This document shows, in pieces, positions 33,879 to 41,963 of a DNA stretch of 64,000 bases. Below the pieces are notes generated by a model. It was not told the origin of the DNA. It saw only the letters and a list, made by a program, of their open reading frames with translations, and searched no databases. Position 1 is the stretch's first letter, and each line of letters begins with the position of its first letter. Made by a program: the position numbers and the translations under genes. Origin of the DNA: Chryseolinea serpens (GTDB lineage: Bacteria > Bacteroidota > Bacteroidia > Cytophagales > Cyclobacteriaceae); contig NZ_FQWQ01000005.1 in the NCBI RefSeq assembly GCF_900129725.1, forward strand, positions 1 to 64,000, read 5' to 3'.

Positions 33879-35153
33879 TTAGTAGCCGCCGCGGAATTTG
33901 TATGTTTTCGACACTTTGTCGATGGCCACCATGTAGGCCGCGATGCGGAGGGGTACTTTATAATCCTGGGCGGTTTTGTACACATTGGTGAAGGCATCCT
34001 TCATGATCCGGTCCGACCGGCGGTTCACGCGGTCGGCGGTCCATTTGTAGCCGAGGCGGTTTTGTACCCATTCGAAGTAGGAAACCGTCACCCCGCCGGC
34101 GTTGGCCAGGATGTCGGGCACCACCACGATGCCTTTTTCATTAATGATGCTGTCGGCGCGCGACGACGTGGGGCCGTTGGCGCCTTCCACGATCAGTTTT
34201 GCTTTGATATTGGGAGCATTCGAGCTGGTGATCACATCTTCGGTGGCGGCGGGCACCAGCAGGTCGACGGGCAAGGTGAGCAAGTCGTTGTTGCTGATCT
34301 TTTCGGCGCCTTCAAAACCATCGAGCGAGCCCTTTTTATTGTCGCGGTATTCGATGGCCTTCATGATGTCGATGCCATTGGCGTTGTAGTAGGCCCCGGA
34401 AAGGTCACTCACCGACTGCACCAGCAGGCCGCGTTCGTGCAGCAGGCGCGCGGCCCACGAGCCCACGTTGCCAAAACCCTGCACAGCGCAGGTGGCCTTG
34501 TAGGGGTTGATCTTCATTTTTTCCATGGCCGCCATGGCCGAAACCATCACACCGCGGCCCGTAGCTTCCGTGCGGCCCAGCGACCCGCCCATTACCAGCG
34601 GCTTGCCTGTGACCACCGCGTGGGTGGTCATGCCCTGGATCCGGGAATATTGGTCCATGAGCCAGGCCATTTCGCGGGGGCCGGTACCCATGTCGGGTGC
34701 GGGAATGTCTTTGTCGGGGCCAAACACGCTGGCCATTGCCTGGGTGTAGGCGCGCATGAGACGCTCAATTTCGCCGGCCGACATTTCACGCGGGTTACAC
34801 GTCACGCCGCCTTTGGCACCGCCATAGGGGATGTCCACTACGGCGCATTTCCAGGTCATCCACGCGGCCAGGGCCTTCACTTCGTCGAGGTTCACGGCGG
34901 GGTCGAACCGGATGCCACCCTTGGAAGGGCCCAAGATGGTGGAGTGGATGACGCGGTAGCCTTCGAATACTTTTATCGTGCCGTCGTCCATGGTCACGGG
35001 CAGGGAAACGATCACCTGCCGGGCCGGATTTTTCAATACGTTATAGATCTCTTCTTCCAAACCCAGGAGCTGCGATGCTACCTGGAACCTGGACATCATG
35101 GCTTCAAAGGGATTCTCTTTGTCTTTCAGCGGGGCCGGTTCAATGTATGCCAT
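33879..35153 (-). CDS. gdhA: Glutamate dehydrogenase (Glu/Leu/Phe/Val family)
   Basis: The enzyme interconverts glutamate and 2-oxoglutarate plus ammonia with NAD(P). The 424-residue protein has GPSKGGIRFDPAVNLDEVKAL near 76-96, the catalytic-Lys stretch VDIPYGGAKGGV near 107-118, DIPAPDMGTGPREMAW near 155-170 and the Rossmann motif AVQGFGNVGSWAARLL near 225-240. Cofactor preference cannot be fixed from this. It is a single-gene unit with a terminator and a -7-like box at 35266-35273. Confidence 0.94.
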   Translation of the reverse strand: MAYIEPAPLKDKENPFEAMMSRFQVASQLLGLEEEIYNVLKNPARQVIVSLPVTMDDGTIKVFEGYRVIHSTILGPSKGGIRFDPAVNLDEVKALAAWMTWKCAVVDIPYGGAKGGVTCNPREMSAGEIERLMRAYTQAMASVFGPDKDIPAPDMGTGPREMAWLMDQYSRIQGMTTHAVVTGKPLVMGGSLGRTEATGRGVMVSAMAAMEKMKINPYKATCAVQGFGNVGSWAARLLHERGLLVQSVSDLSGAYYNANGIDIMKAIEYRDNKKGSLDGFEGAEKISNNDLLTLPVDLLVPAATEDVITSSNAPNIKAKLIVEGANGPTSSRADSIINEKGIVVVPDILANAGGVTVSYFEWVQNRLGYKWTADRVNRRSDRIMKDAFTNVYKTAQDYKVPLRIAAYMVAIDKVSKTYKFRGGY

Positions 35154-35265
35154 AAAAATGGGGTGAGCGTTTACGATAGAGAAGTTAGATTATTTTTTGG
35201 TGCGGAATTTCGTCTTTTTTCTGAACGATGAACGGGGAGATCAAATTCATTTCCGAAAACGGTTG

Positions 35266-35273
35266 CAAAGTTA
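35266..35273 (-). promoter_or_regulatory. -7-like element upstream of gdhA
   Basis: The minus strand reads TAACTTTG, an exact TAnnTTTG match, which would give a leader of about 107 bases. No -33 box was found. The gap 35154-35436 otherwise holds no gene. It contains CCTCCGGACCACCGGCGGA at about 35328-35346, related to the TCCGACCACTGGCGGA palindrome inside the 5S-like copies. Confidence 0.35.
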
Positions 35274-35436
35274 ATTAAATTCAATTCTCCCCCGACTTTT
35301 TGATGGAAAAACCATCCCTCGTTTTGCCTCCGGACCACCGGCGGATTACAAGATTTTGTGAACAGTTGAAGGTTTGAATTTTTGTTCTGCCGATAGCCAG
35401 AACGGTGGAGGAAAATTTTGTTTGCAGCTTCCATTC

Positions 35437-37221
35437 TCATACCCGGTCCGTTTTTTCCTTTCGCAGGGTCTCTAGTTCGGTCACGTCGGCCTGGAGACCG
35501 AGGATTCCCATCTCATTTAACGGATCGATGTGGAAAGGCATCTTTATGGTGTGCAATATTTTTCCACCGTCGGGGTGAATGTATTCGGTCCGGCCGGTGG
35601 CGATGATCTTGTGTTCGGCCTCCAGCCAGTCGGACGCGTCCTGGGCGCTGTAAAAATCGAAGTCCGATTTGCCGATGAGTCCTTCGGGGGAATCGAATCC
35701 GTGAAAGCGCGACACGGCATCGTTCACCACAAAGAATTTTCCATTGTATTGCTTGAGGAAGACCTTGAGCGGGATCTCGTTGAGGATGCGGATCAGCATT
35801 TTGCGCGTGGCCTCCATGGCAACATTCAGCTTGTCGAGTTCGGTTTCTTTGTTCTTGATCTCGGTGATGTCGTTGATAAAAACCAGGATGCGCTCAACGC
35901 CATCGTTGCCCTGCAGCGGGTAGAAACCCGTGCGCAGCCAATGCTGGTTCTTTTGCGAATCGTGGAAAGTGAACACGTGCTCGGCGGAATCGCCACTCTG
36001 TACGGCACGCCAGGCGCTGGCAAACGTCTGAACGTTCTGGTCATCGCGGGTGAGCAGGCTCTCGAATGATTTTCCATAGAGGTCCTGGGCGGTGAAGCGC
36101 AGGGTTTGGAGGAGACGGTCGTTCAGCTTGAGGATGTTGCCCTGCAGGTTCAACTCGGCCGTGGCGGTGAGTGTGTTGATGGCTTTGAAGAGCTCTTCCA
36201 TTTCCAGGTTCACCTTGCGCATGTCTTCCTGGGTAACATAAAGCTCCTCCATGTTCTGCCGCATGCGCTCTTCCTGGTCTTTCATTTCGCGCTCGCGGCT
36301 CAGGGATTTATCGAGCAACTTTTTGGTGTCCTCACTAACGCGCACGGTGGAGATGCTTTGTGCCAGGGCTTCCGCGGCTTTTTCGATGAGGTCGAGTTTA
36401 TATTTTTTAAACGGCTTGAACGCAGCCAGCTCGATCACGCCCAGCGTTTCTTCTTTCACTTTCAAGGGCACCAGGAGAATGCACTGCGGATTGGAGGCGC
36501 CCAGGCCGGAGGTGATGTTGATGTAATCGTCGGGCACCTTGGTGAGATAAATGGAATGTCCTTCCAGGAAGCATTGGCCCACCAAACCTTCGCCGGGGAG
36601 AACGGTTTTTGTTAAATATTTTTTTCGCTCGAATGCATAGCAAGCGGAAAGCTCCAGGTGGCGGTCGTCGTTCAGAATGAATACGCCGCCTTGGTTGGCG
36701 TCGACGTATTGAATGAGCTGCGAGATGAATGCGTCGTTCAGCGCTTTTATTTCCGTGTGCGACCCCATGATCTCACGAAACCTGGCCAGCCCCTCGTTGC
36801 CCCAGCTGCGGTGGCGCTCGTTGTCGGCATCGGTCTTGAATTTTTTGTAGATCTCACTGAGGGAAGTATCCAACAGGCGTTCGCCCGTCACGTCACGGTC
36901 GGCATTATATTCTCCGGATTTGATCTTTTGGATGATGTCCGAAACATTTTTTACGAAGTGATCTTTGGTTTCCGTTTCCTGTTGCTGGCGCCGGTCATAG
37001 AAATGCTTGCTGGTTGCAAATAACAGGAAAAGGATGAGCCACACGGGGAGCAATTCCAGCAACAGCACGAGTGGTGCCTTCGCATGAAGCGTAGGCCAGG
37101 GCGACACTTGCGTGGAAAGCTGGTACACGGCAACGATTGAAAAGAGCAAAGCAACGGATAGGGCGAGAGCAAGACGGCCTTTTATGAAAGGAGTCTTGTT
37201 GACAAAGAACGCATTCTCCAT
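35437..37221 (-). CDS. Membrane GAF/PAS sensor protein lacking an output domain
   Basis: The 594-residue protein (start at MENAFF, with an in-frame ATG 45 bases upstream also possible) has two TM helices at about 17-35 and 52-73 and a charged linker. A GAF domain follows at about 150-300 (YVDANQGGVFILNDDRHLEL, LLVPLKVKEETLGVIELA), then a coiled coil at about 300-350. One PAS domain lies at about 350-460 (LQGNILKLNDRLLQTL, LVFINDITEIKNKE) and a second at about 475-590 with its PAC end LGLQADVTELETL. It stops there: no histidine-kinase, GGDEF or HTH follows. It may work through a partner protein. Confidence 0.82.
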   Translation of the reverse strand: MENAFFVNKTPFIKGRLALALSVALLFSIVAVYQLSTQVSPWPTLHAKAPLVLLLELLPVWLILFLLFATSKHFYDRRQQQETETKDHFVKNVSDIIQKIKSGEYNADRDVTGERLLDTSLSEIYKKFKTDADNERHRSWGNEGLARFREIMGSHTEIKALNDAFISQLIQYVDANQGGVFILNDDRHLELSACYAFERKKYLTKTVLPGEGLVGQCFLEGHSIYLTKVPDDYINITSGLGASNPQCILLVPLKVKEETLGVIELAAFKPFKKYKLDLIEKAAEALAQSISTVRVSEDTKKLLDKSLSREREMKDQEERMRQNMEELYVTQEDMRKVNLEMEELFKAINTLTATAELNLQGNILKLNDRLLQTLRFTAQDLYGKSFESLLTRDDQNVQTFASAWRAVQSGDSAEHVFTFHDSQKNQHWLRTGFYPLQGNDGVERILVFINDITEIKNKETELDKLNVAMEATRKMLIRILNEIPLKVFLKQYNGKFFVVNDAVSRFHGFDSPEGLIGKSDFDFYSAQDASDWLEAEHKIIATGRTEYIHPDGGKILHTIKMPFHIDPLNEMGILGLQADVTELETLRKEKTDRV

Positions 37222-37434
37222 GAGCGAAGGATTTAATAAGGAAATATTACAACAAAAACCCATCAAAACCTTTCACTGCACTGTAAAAGAAAGGGTGTCT
37301 GAATGATTTTCAGAACGGAAGAGAATGGCGGTCGGACGGAGTGAAATGATCCTGGGGCAAGGAATGATCGGCCAATCGAATAAAAAAATGATTCGACAAT
37401 GAAGTAAAAATGATTTTTCGGAATAAGCGATTGC

Positions 37435-38271
37435 CTATGCCCGCACGATCTCCAGGTAGGCCACAATAAACGGCGCGCAAATATACAACCCATCAAAGCG
37501 GTCGAGAAAACCGCCATGACCCGGGATGCTGTCGCCGGAGTCTTTGATCTCGATGCTGCGTTTCAACAAGGACTCCACCAGGTCGCCAAAGGTTCCGCCG
37601 ATGATGATGATCAACCCCACGATCACCCACTGCATCTGCGTAAGGGTGTGAAAGTAGTGGGCGATGCCAAACACAAATGCCAGCGCCAGCAAAGCGCCAC
37701 CAAAAAAACCTTCCCACGACTTCTTGGGCGAGATGCGCTCGAAAAGTTTTCGCTTGCCAAAAAATGTTCCCGCGAAATAGGCTCCGGTGTCGCTGGCCCA
37801 CAAGATGAAGAGGCAGCCAAAGATGATCTCATAGTTGTAGGCACCATCCACAAACACTGCTACATTGAGCAAAGCGAACGGTACGCCTACATAAAAAATG
37901 CCGAGAAAGGTGAAAGCGATATTGGTGAACGGCTTGCGCTCGAATTTTTTGTAGAGCTTGATCATGTATACACACGACACGATCGGGAAGATCAGAAAAT
38001 AATACCGGTAGGAGATGTCGCCCTTTTCGACAAAAAAGGAAAGCAAGTAAATGGCTACACCGCAGAAGGTGCCAAACACCTTTTGAGGGACCACGCCATC
38101 GAGTCCGGCCAGTTTATAGAACTCCAGCAGCGAGAACAGGCAGATGATAAAAAACACCAGGCAATAGGTCCAGGGACTAAAGCAGATTGCCGCGATGATG
38201 CCGGCTGAGCCCAACAGGCCCGCGATGATGCGTTGGGTAAGGTTACTGTATTTGGAGAGCGAGTTCGTCAC
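37435..38271 (-). CDS. cdsA: Phosphatidate cytidylyltransferase (CDP-diacylglycerol synthase)
   Basis: The enzyme makes CDP-diacylglycerol, the precursor of all bacterial phospholipids. The 278-residue protein has about eight TM segments and ends with the family signature SLLKRSIEIKDSGDS then IPGHGGFLDRFD near 235-262. The start is set at GTG 38271; a TTG at 38301 is also in frame but would add residues before the usual N-terminus. The CPBP protease gene ends about 50 bases upstream on the same strand, so the two are probably co-transcribed. Confidence 0.93.
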   Translation of the reverse strand: MTNSLSKYSNLTQRIIAGLLGSAGIIAAICFSPWTYCLVFFIICLFSLLEFYKLAGLDGVVPQKVFGTFCGVAIYLLSFFVEKGDISYRYYFLIFPIVSCVYMIKLYKKFERKPFTNIAFTFLGIFYVGVPFALLNVAVFVDGAYNYEIIFGCLFILWASDTGAYFAGTFFGKRKLFERISPKKSWEGFFGGALLALAFVFGIAHYFHTLTQMQWVIVGLIIIIGGTFGDLVESLLKRSIEIKDSGDSIPGHGGFLDRFDGLYICAPFIVAYLEIVRA

Positions 38272-38324
38272 GATGCAAAGTCGGTTAGCGAAATATGGCA
38301 AATGTGCAATTTACAAACGTTAAA

Positions 38325-39293
38325 CTAAAGGTTCTCATCCTGCAGGGCTGAAGGCGAATGAAAATCTTCGATGACGGGAGGATTTTCGCGATAGTGTTTC
38401 CAGACAAAATAGAGCAACCCCACCGTGGCTACGACGGCGACCGTCACATAGGGCCAGGGCGCCGAAGTGGTGTCTTCCACGTCGAGACTGGTCACGTTCT
38501 GCTGGTTGAGATACACCGTCACCACGGCAAATCCGTTGTTGAAAAAATGAGCAAACATGGGGACCAGCAAATTATTGGACCAGTAATAGAGATAGCCGAA
38601 AAGCGCCCCCAGAAACAAGCGCGGAAAGAAACCAAAGAACTGCAAGTGAATGGCGCTGAACAAAAACGCCGACGTCCAGATGGCGACGTGAATATTCTGG
38701 GTCGAGCGCCACAGTTCGCGCTGGATCAGCCCCCGGAACACCAACTCCTCGCCGATGCCCGGCAGGATGGCGATGACCAGCACGGCAATCAGCATCTGCC
38801 CGACGGACTTAAATTGCGTGAGCGTTTCGGTGAGCTTCGTAGCCATCTCTTCTTTTTCGCGCGCCCAGGTCTCGAAGTCATTCATGAAAGAAGGAAAATG
38901 GACCTGGCTATTCCACTCCACCACCGGCGACATGGCCACAATAAACGCCAAGCCTAGCAAGGTGACACCTAGAAGAACCTGACCCAATTTAGGTTGGGCA
39001 GGGAAAAACGGTTGCAGGGGTTTATGTTCCAACTGGGTGACGTGAAGGATCGGGAACACGATCAGGCCTACGAATGTGGCAATCCCCTGCACCACCATGA
39101 CGGCCAGGAAATAGCCGGGCTGGTCGGATTCACTCAACAGGTCGCTCAGCAGGTTGCCCTCATAAAAAGTCGATGCCACGGCCACCCCCAGCAGCGGGCC
39201 CATCACCACAAAGCCGATAAAAACCGTGGCCAAAACCAGACACAATGACATAAACGGAGGGCGATTGGAAACCAGCAGGCGGGGATCGAACAT
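38325..39293 (-). CDS. CPBP-family intramembrane metalloprotease
   Basis: The 322-residue membrane protein has about eight hydrophobic segments. The CPBP (Abi) motifs are present: PGIGEELVFRGLIQRE near 175-190 with the Glu-Glu-x3-Arg signature, a His in SAIHLQFFGF near 213, and HFFNNGF near 253 with the final His. The C-terminus is a short charged tail. Substrates are unknown. In Bacteroidetes this gene often precedes cdsA, as here. Its ATG lies only 31 bases from the divergent dus start. Confidence 0.9.
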   Translation of the reverse strand: MFDPRLLVSNRPPFMSLCLVLATVFIGFVVMGPLLGVAVASTFYEGNLLSDLLSESDQPGYFLAVMVVQGIATFVGLIVFPILHVTQLEHKPLQPFFPAQPKLGQVLLGVTLLGLAFIVAMSPVVEWNSQVHFPSFMNDFETWAREKEEMATKLTETLTQFKSVGQMLIAVLVIAILPGIGEELVFRGLIQRELWRSTQNIHVAIWTSAFLFSAIHLQFFGFFPRLFLGALFGYLYYWSNNLLVPMFAHFFNNGFAVVTVYLNQQNVTSLDVEDTTSAPWPYVTVAVVATVGLLYFVWKHYRENPPVIEDFHSPSALQDENL

Positions 39294-39308
39294 TGAATAT
39301 TTCCTGAT

Positions 39309-39316
39309 TATCTTTG
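39309..39316 (+). promoter_or_regulatory. -7 element of dus
   Basis: TATCTTTG matches TAnnTTTG. Transcription would begin near 39322, three bases before the ATG at 39325, so the dus mRNA would be leaderless or almost so. No good -33 match was found in the narrow divergent gap. Confidence 0.45.
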
Positions 39317-39324
39317 CGCCAAAG

Positions 39325-40320
39325 ATGGTAAAAATAGGTCAAATAGAATTGGGCGAATTCCCCCTTTTGCTGGCGCCCATGGAGGATGTGAGCGACCCGC
39401 CGTTCCGCGCTGTGTGCAAGGAAGGAGGGGCCGACCTGATGTATACGGAGTTTATCTCGTCGGAGGGCCTCATCCGCGATGCGGCCAAAAGCCGTCAGAA
39501 ACTCGACATTTTTGAATACGAACGCCCCATCGGCATCCAGCTTTTTGGCGGCGACATCGGCAACATGGTCGGCTCGGCCGAGATCGCCACGGCCGCCAAC
39601 CCCGACCTGATCGATATCAACTACGGCTGCCCCGTGAAAGCCGTGGCCTGCCGCGGCGCCGGCGCCGCATTGCTCCAGGACATCCCCAAGATGGTTCAGA
39701 TGACGGCCGAGATCGTGAAATGTACCCACCTGCCCGTGACCGTGAAAACCCGGTTGGGCTGGGATGATAAAACCAAGAACATCGTAGAAGTGGCCGAACG
39801 CCTCCAGGACATCGGCATCAAAGCCCTCACCATCCACGGCCGTACCCGCGTGCAGATGTACAAGGGCGAAGCGGACTGGACCCTGATCGCCGAGATCAAG
39901 AACAACCCCCGCATGAACATCCCCATCTTTGGCAACGGCGACGTCGATACGCCCGAGAAAGCCCTGGAATACCGCAACCGGTTTGGGGTGGACGGCATCA
40001 TGATCGGCCGCGCCGCCATTGGCTATCCCTGGATCTTCAACGAGATCAAACATTTTTTCAAGACCGGCGAAAAACTCGGCGCCCCCGGCATGGCCGAACG
40101 CGTGCGCGCCACCAAAAAACACCTGGAATTTTCCGTGCGCTGGAAAGGCGACCGGCTGGGCATTTTCGAAATGCGCCGCCACTACTCAAACTACTTCAAA
40201 GGCATACCCGATTTCAAACCTTTTCGCACGCGCCTCGTGGAAGTGGAGACGGAAGCCGAAATAATGGCCATTCTGGATGAGGTGGTAGATGCCTACGCCT
40301 CTTCGCTGGTCACGGTCTAA
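39325..40320 (+). CDS. dus: tRNA-dihydrouridine synthase
   Basis: The flavoenzyme reduces uridines in tRNA D-loops. The 331-residue protein has LLLAPMEDVSDPPFR at 14-28, IQLFGGD at 71-77, INYGCPVKAVACRGAGAALL near 98-117 with the catalytic Cys109, and TIHGRTRVQMYKG near 172-184 plus GNGDVDTPEKA near 205-215 for FMN binding. It is DusB-like in length. The start at 39325 was preferred to an in-frame ATG at 39226 that lies inside the divergent protease gene. Confidence 0.93.
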   Translation: MVKIGQIELGEFPLLLAPMEDVSDPPFRAVCKEGGADLMYTEFISSEGLIRDAAKSRQKLDIFEYERPIGIQLFGGDIGNMVGSAEIATAANPDLIDINYGCPVKAVACRGAGAALLQDIPKMVQMTAEIVKCTHLPVTVKTRLGWDDKTKNIVEVAERLQDIGIKALTIHGRTRVQMYKGEADWTLIAEIKNNPRMNIPIFGNGDVDTPEKALEYRNRFGVDGIMIGRAAIGYPWIFNEIKHFFKTGEKLGAPGMAERVRATKKHLEFSVRWKGDRLGIFEMRRHYSNYFKGIPDFKPFRTRLVEVETEAEIMAILDEVVDAYASSLVTV

Positions 40321-40418
40321 CTACGCAAGAATCAGGTTTGATGGGGAACCGAAACCCGCCACTTTTGGGTTAAGACGATCCACAGTTGTCCTCGTATTTT
40401 TTTTGATCCACCATTTCC

Positions 40419-41300
40419 ATGAATAACAATCCGCGCTCAAAAGCCTTTTTATTATTAGGCATTCTCTCGCTCATTTGGGGCACCTCGTTCATTCTCATCA
40501 AGCAAGGTCTCAAAGCCTTTGCACCCGACGAAGTGGGGTCGCTTCGTGTAGCGTTTGCTTCGCTGTTCCTGCTGCCGATGGCGATCGTGAAAGTGCGCGA
40601 ACTAAAACGCGACGACTACTGGAAACTTTTTGCGTCGGGCATGATGGGCGTTTTCATTCCTGCCTTTCTCTTCGCCACGGCCCAAACGCGAATGCCCAGT
40701 TCCATCGCCGGCATCCTCAACACGCTCACACCGATCTTCACCATGCTCATCGGCGCCGTCGTCTTTCGCCAACGCTTTAAACCACTGGCCATCGTAGGCA
40801 TCTTGTTGGGCTTTGCCGGAACGGTGATGCTGAGCCTGTCGCGATCGGGAGGAAACATCACGGGCTTCAATGCCTTCGCGTTGCTGATCGTGCTGGCCTG
40901 TTTCTTTTACGGATCGAATCTCAACCTCATCAAATTCAAGATCCCCGACCTGGGCTCGCTCACCATCACCAGCGTGTCGCTGATGTTGGTCGGACCGTTG
41001 GCGTTCGCCTATCTCATCGCCTTCACCGACGTGCCGCACAAGCTGGAGGTAGTGGAGGGCGCCTGGCGCGCACTTGGATTTATAGCTTTGCTGGGACTGA
41101 TGAGCACCGCGGTGGCCACGATCTTGTTCAATCAACTTGTAAAGATCAGCACACCGATGTTCGCCAGCTCCGTAACGTACCTGATGCCCATCGTGATCGT
41201 GATGTGGGGCTTGCTGGATGGCGAGCAACTTCAGGCCGGACACTTTATCGGGATGGCGGCCATAGTGGGCGGGGTGTATCTGGCGAACCGGAAGAAGTGA
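40419..41300 (+). CDS. EamA/DMT-family transporter
   Basis: The 293-residue protein has ten hydrophobic segments in two EamA repeats. The first opens with LLLGILSLIWGTSFILIKQGLK... near 11-32, and both repeats close with the usual Gly-rich helix (IVGILLGFAGTVML near 126-139; FIGMAAIVGGVYLANRK at the end). Members export metabolites such as amino acids. The cargo is not predictable. It follows dus by 98 bases and precedes a 660-base repeat-rich gap. Confidence 0.9.
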   Translation: MNNNPRSKAFLLLGILSLIWGTSFILIKQGLKAFAPDEVGSLRVAFASLFLLPMAIVKVRELKRDDYWKLFASGMMGVFIPAFLFATAQTRMPSSIAGILNTLTPIFTMLIGAVVFRQRFKPLAIVGILLGFAGTVMLSLSRSGGNITGFNAFALLIVLACFFYGSNLNLIKFKIPDLGSLTITSVSLMLVGPLAFAYLIAFTDVPHKLEVVEGAWRALGFIALLGLMSTAVATILFNQLVKISTPMFASSVTYLMPIVIVMWGLLDGEQLQAGHFIGMAAIVGGVYLANRKK

Positions 41301-41406
41301 GGCTGGAAGCTGCAGTGCGAAGTTCGATAGAGTGCGAATGGTCCGTGCCAAGAAGCGCGAAGATCGATCTGAATTTTCCTGTGGCACGTTTCTAATTCGT
41401 CCGCAT

Positions 41407-41428
41407 ACCCCAGGCTAAAGCCTGGGGT
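41407..41428. repeat. Palindromic repeat, ACCCCAGGCT family
   Basis: ACCCCAGGCT-AA-AGCCTGGGGT is a perfect 10-bp inverted repeat. The gap 41301-41963 contains no gene but holds five such elements and a tandem repeat. This is the first of them. Confidence 0.85.
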
Positions 41429-41487
41429 TACTGAATTGAATAAATTACCCTGTTCTTTTGAGTTGCGCTCGCAAAAACAAAACCAAG

Positions 41488-41610
41488 CTAAAGACCAAAT
41501 CACTGAATTGAATTTACGACTAAGACTAGATCACTGAATTGATTTAAGGCTAAGACTAGATCACTGAATTGAATTTAAGGCTAAGACTAGATCACTGAAT
41601 TGAATTTAAT
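41488..41610. repeat. Tandem repeat of about 31 bp, four copies
   Basis: The unit CTAAGACTAGATCACTGAAT plus TGAATTTAAGG occurs three times with spacing 30-31 bases, after a more diverged first copy (CTAAAGACCAAATCACTGAA...). It lies between palindromes of the ACCCC family in non-coding DNA. No open reading frame crosses it. Confidence 0.88.
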
Positions 41611-41611
41611 A

Positions 41612-41666
41612 ACCCTGGCCTTTAGGCCAGGGTACCGGCACAAATCCCCAAAAGGGCTTTAGCCCT
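41612..41666. repeat. Paired palindromes: ACCCTGGCCT type and AGGGCTTTAGCCCT
   Basis: ACCCTGGCCT-TT-AGGCCAGGGT at 41612-41633 is followed 19 bases later by the 14-bp hairpin AGGGCTTTAGCCCT at 41653-41666. The same order, long palindrome then short hairpin with trailing GAC, recurs at 41730-41784 and at 63914-63968. Confidence 0.85.
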
Positions 41667-41729
41667 GACGTTATGGCTAGAGGGCACCTTCTGCAAACCC
41701 GATTTTCCAATAAGGCTGGCTTAACAATA

Positions 41730-41784
41730 ACCCCAGCCTTCAGGCTGGGGTGCTCACATAAAACCTCAAAAGGGCTTTAGCCCT
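41730..41784. repeat. Paired palindromes, second copy
   Basis: ACCCCAGCCT-TC-AGGCTGGGGT at 41730-41751 is followed by AGGGCTTTAGCCCT at 41771-41784, again 19 bases apart. The two pairs in this gap are both plus-oriented and 118 bases apart. Confidence 0.85.
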
Positions 41785-41963
41785 GACACCTTCGGGCCAA
41801 CCCTCCAGAATGATGCGATGTCTTTCACGCAGTTCTTTTCCCCATAGCAAGAGACTTGAAGTCCAAGCACCTCCAACTCAAAAAAGGTTATTATTCCTGG
41901 CAAAACCGTTAGGAATAAGTGCAATTTTGTTTTATTCATTTCAGAAGTAAAAAAAACAAAACT

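Noticed and set aside
33840-35231. Plus-strand reading frame of 463 codons opposite gdhA
   Set aside because: It is the mirror of gdhA, rich in His/Gly/Val with no family motif, while gdhA has all its conserved sites.
35171-35440. Minus-strand frame of 89 codons upstream of gdhA
   Set aside because: Low-complexity basic sequence over a likely promoter and a repeat fragment.
39160-40182. Minus-strand frame of 340 codons opposite dus
   Set aside because: It is His/Gly/Ala-rich shadow sequence; dus carries its catalytic Cys and FMN motifs.
41488-41610. CRISPR array
   Set aside because: The four units are direct tandem copies without unique spacers, and no cas gene is present.
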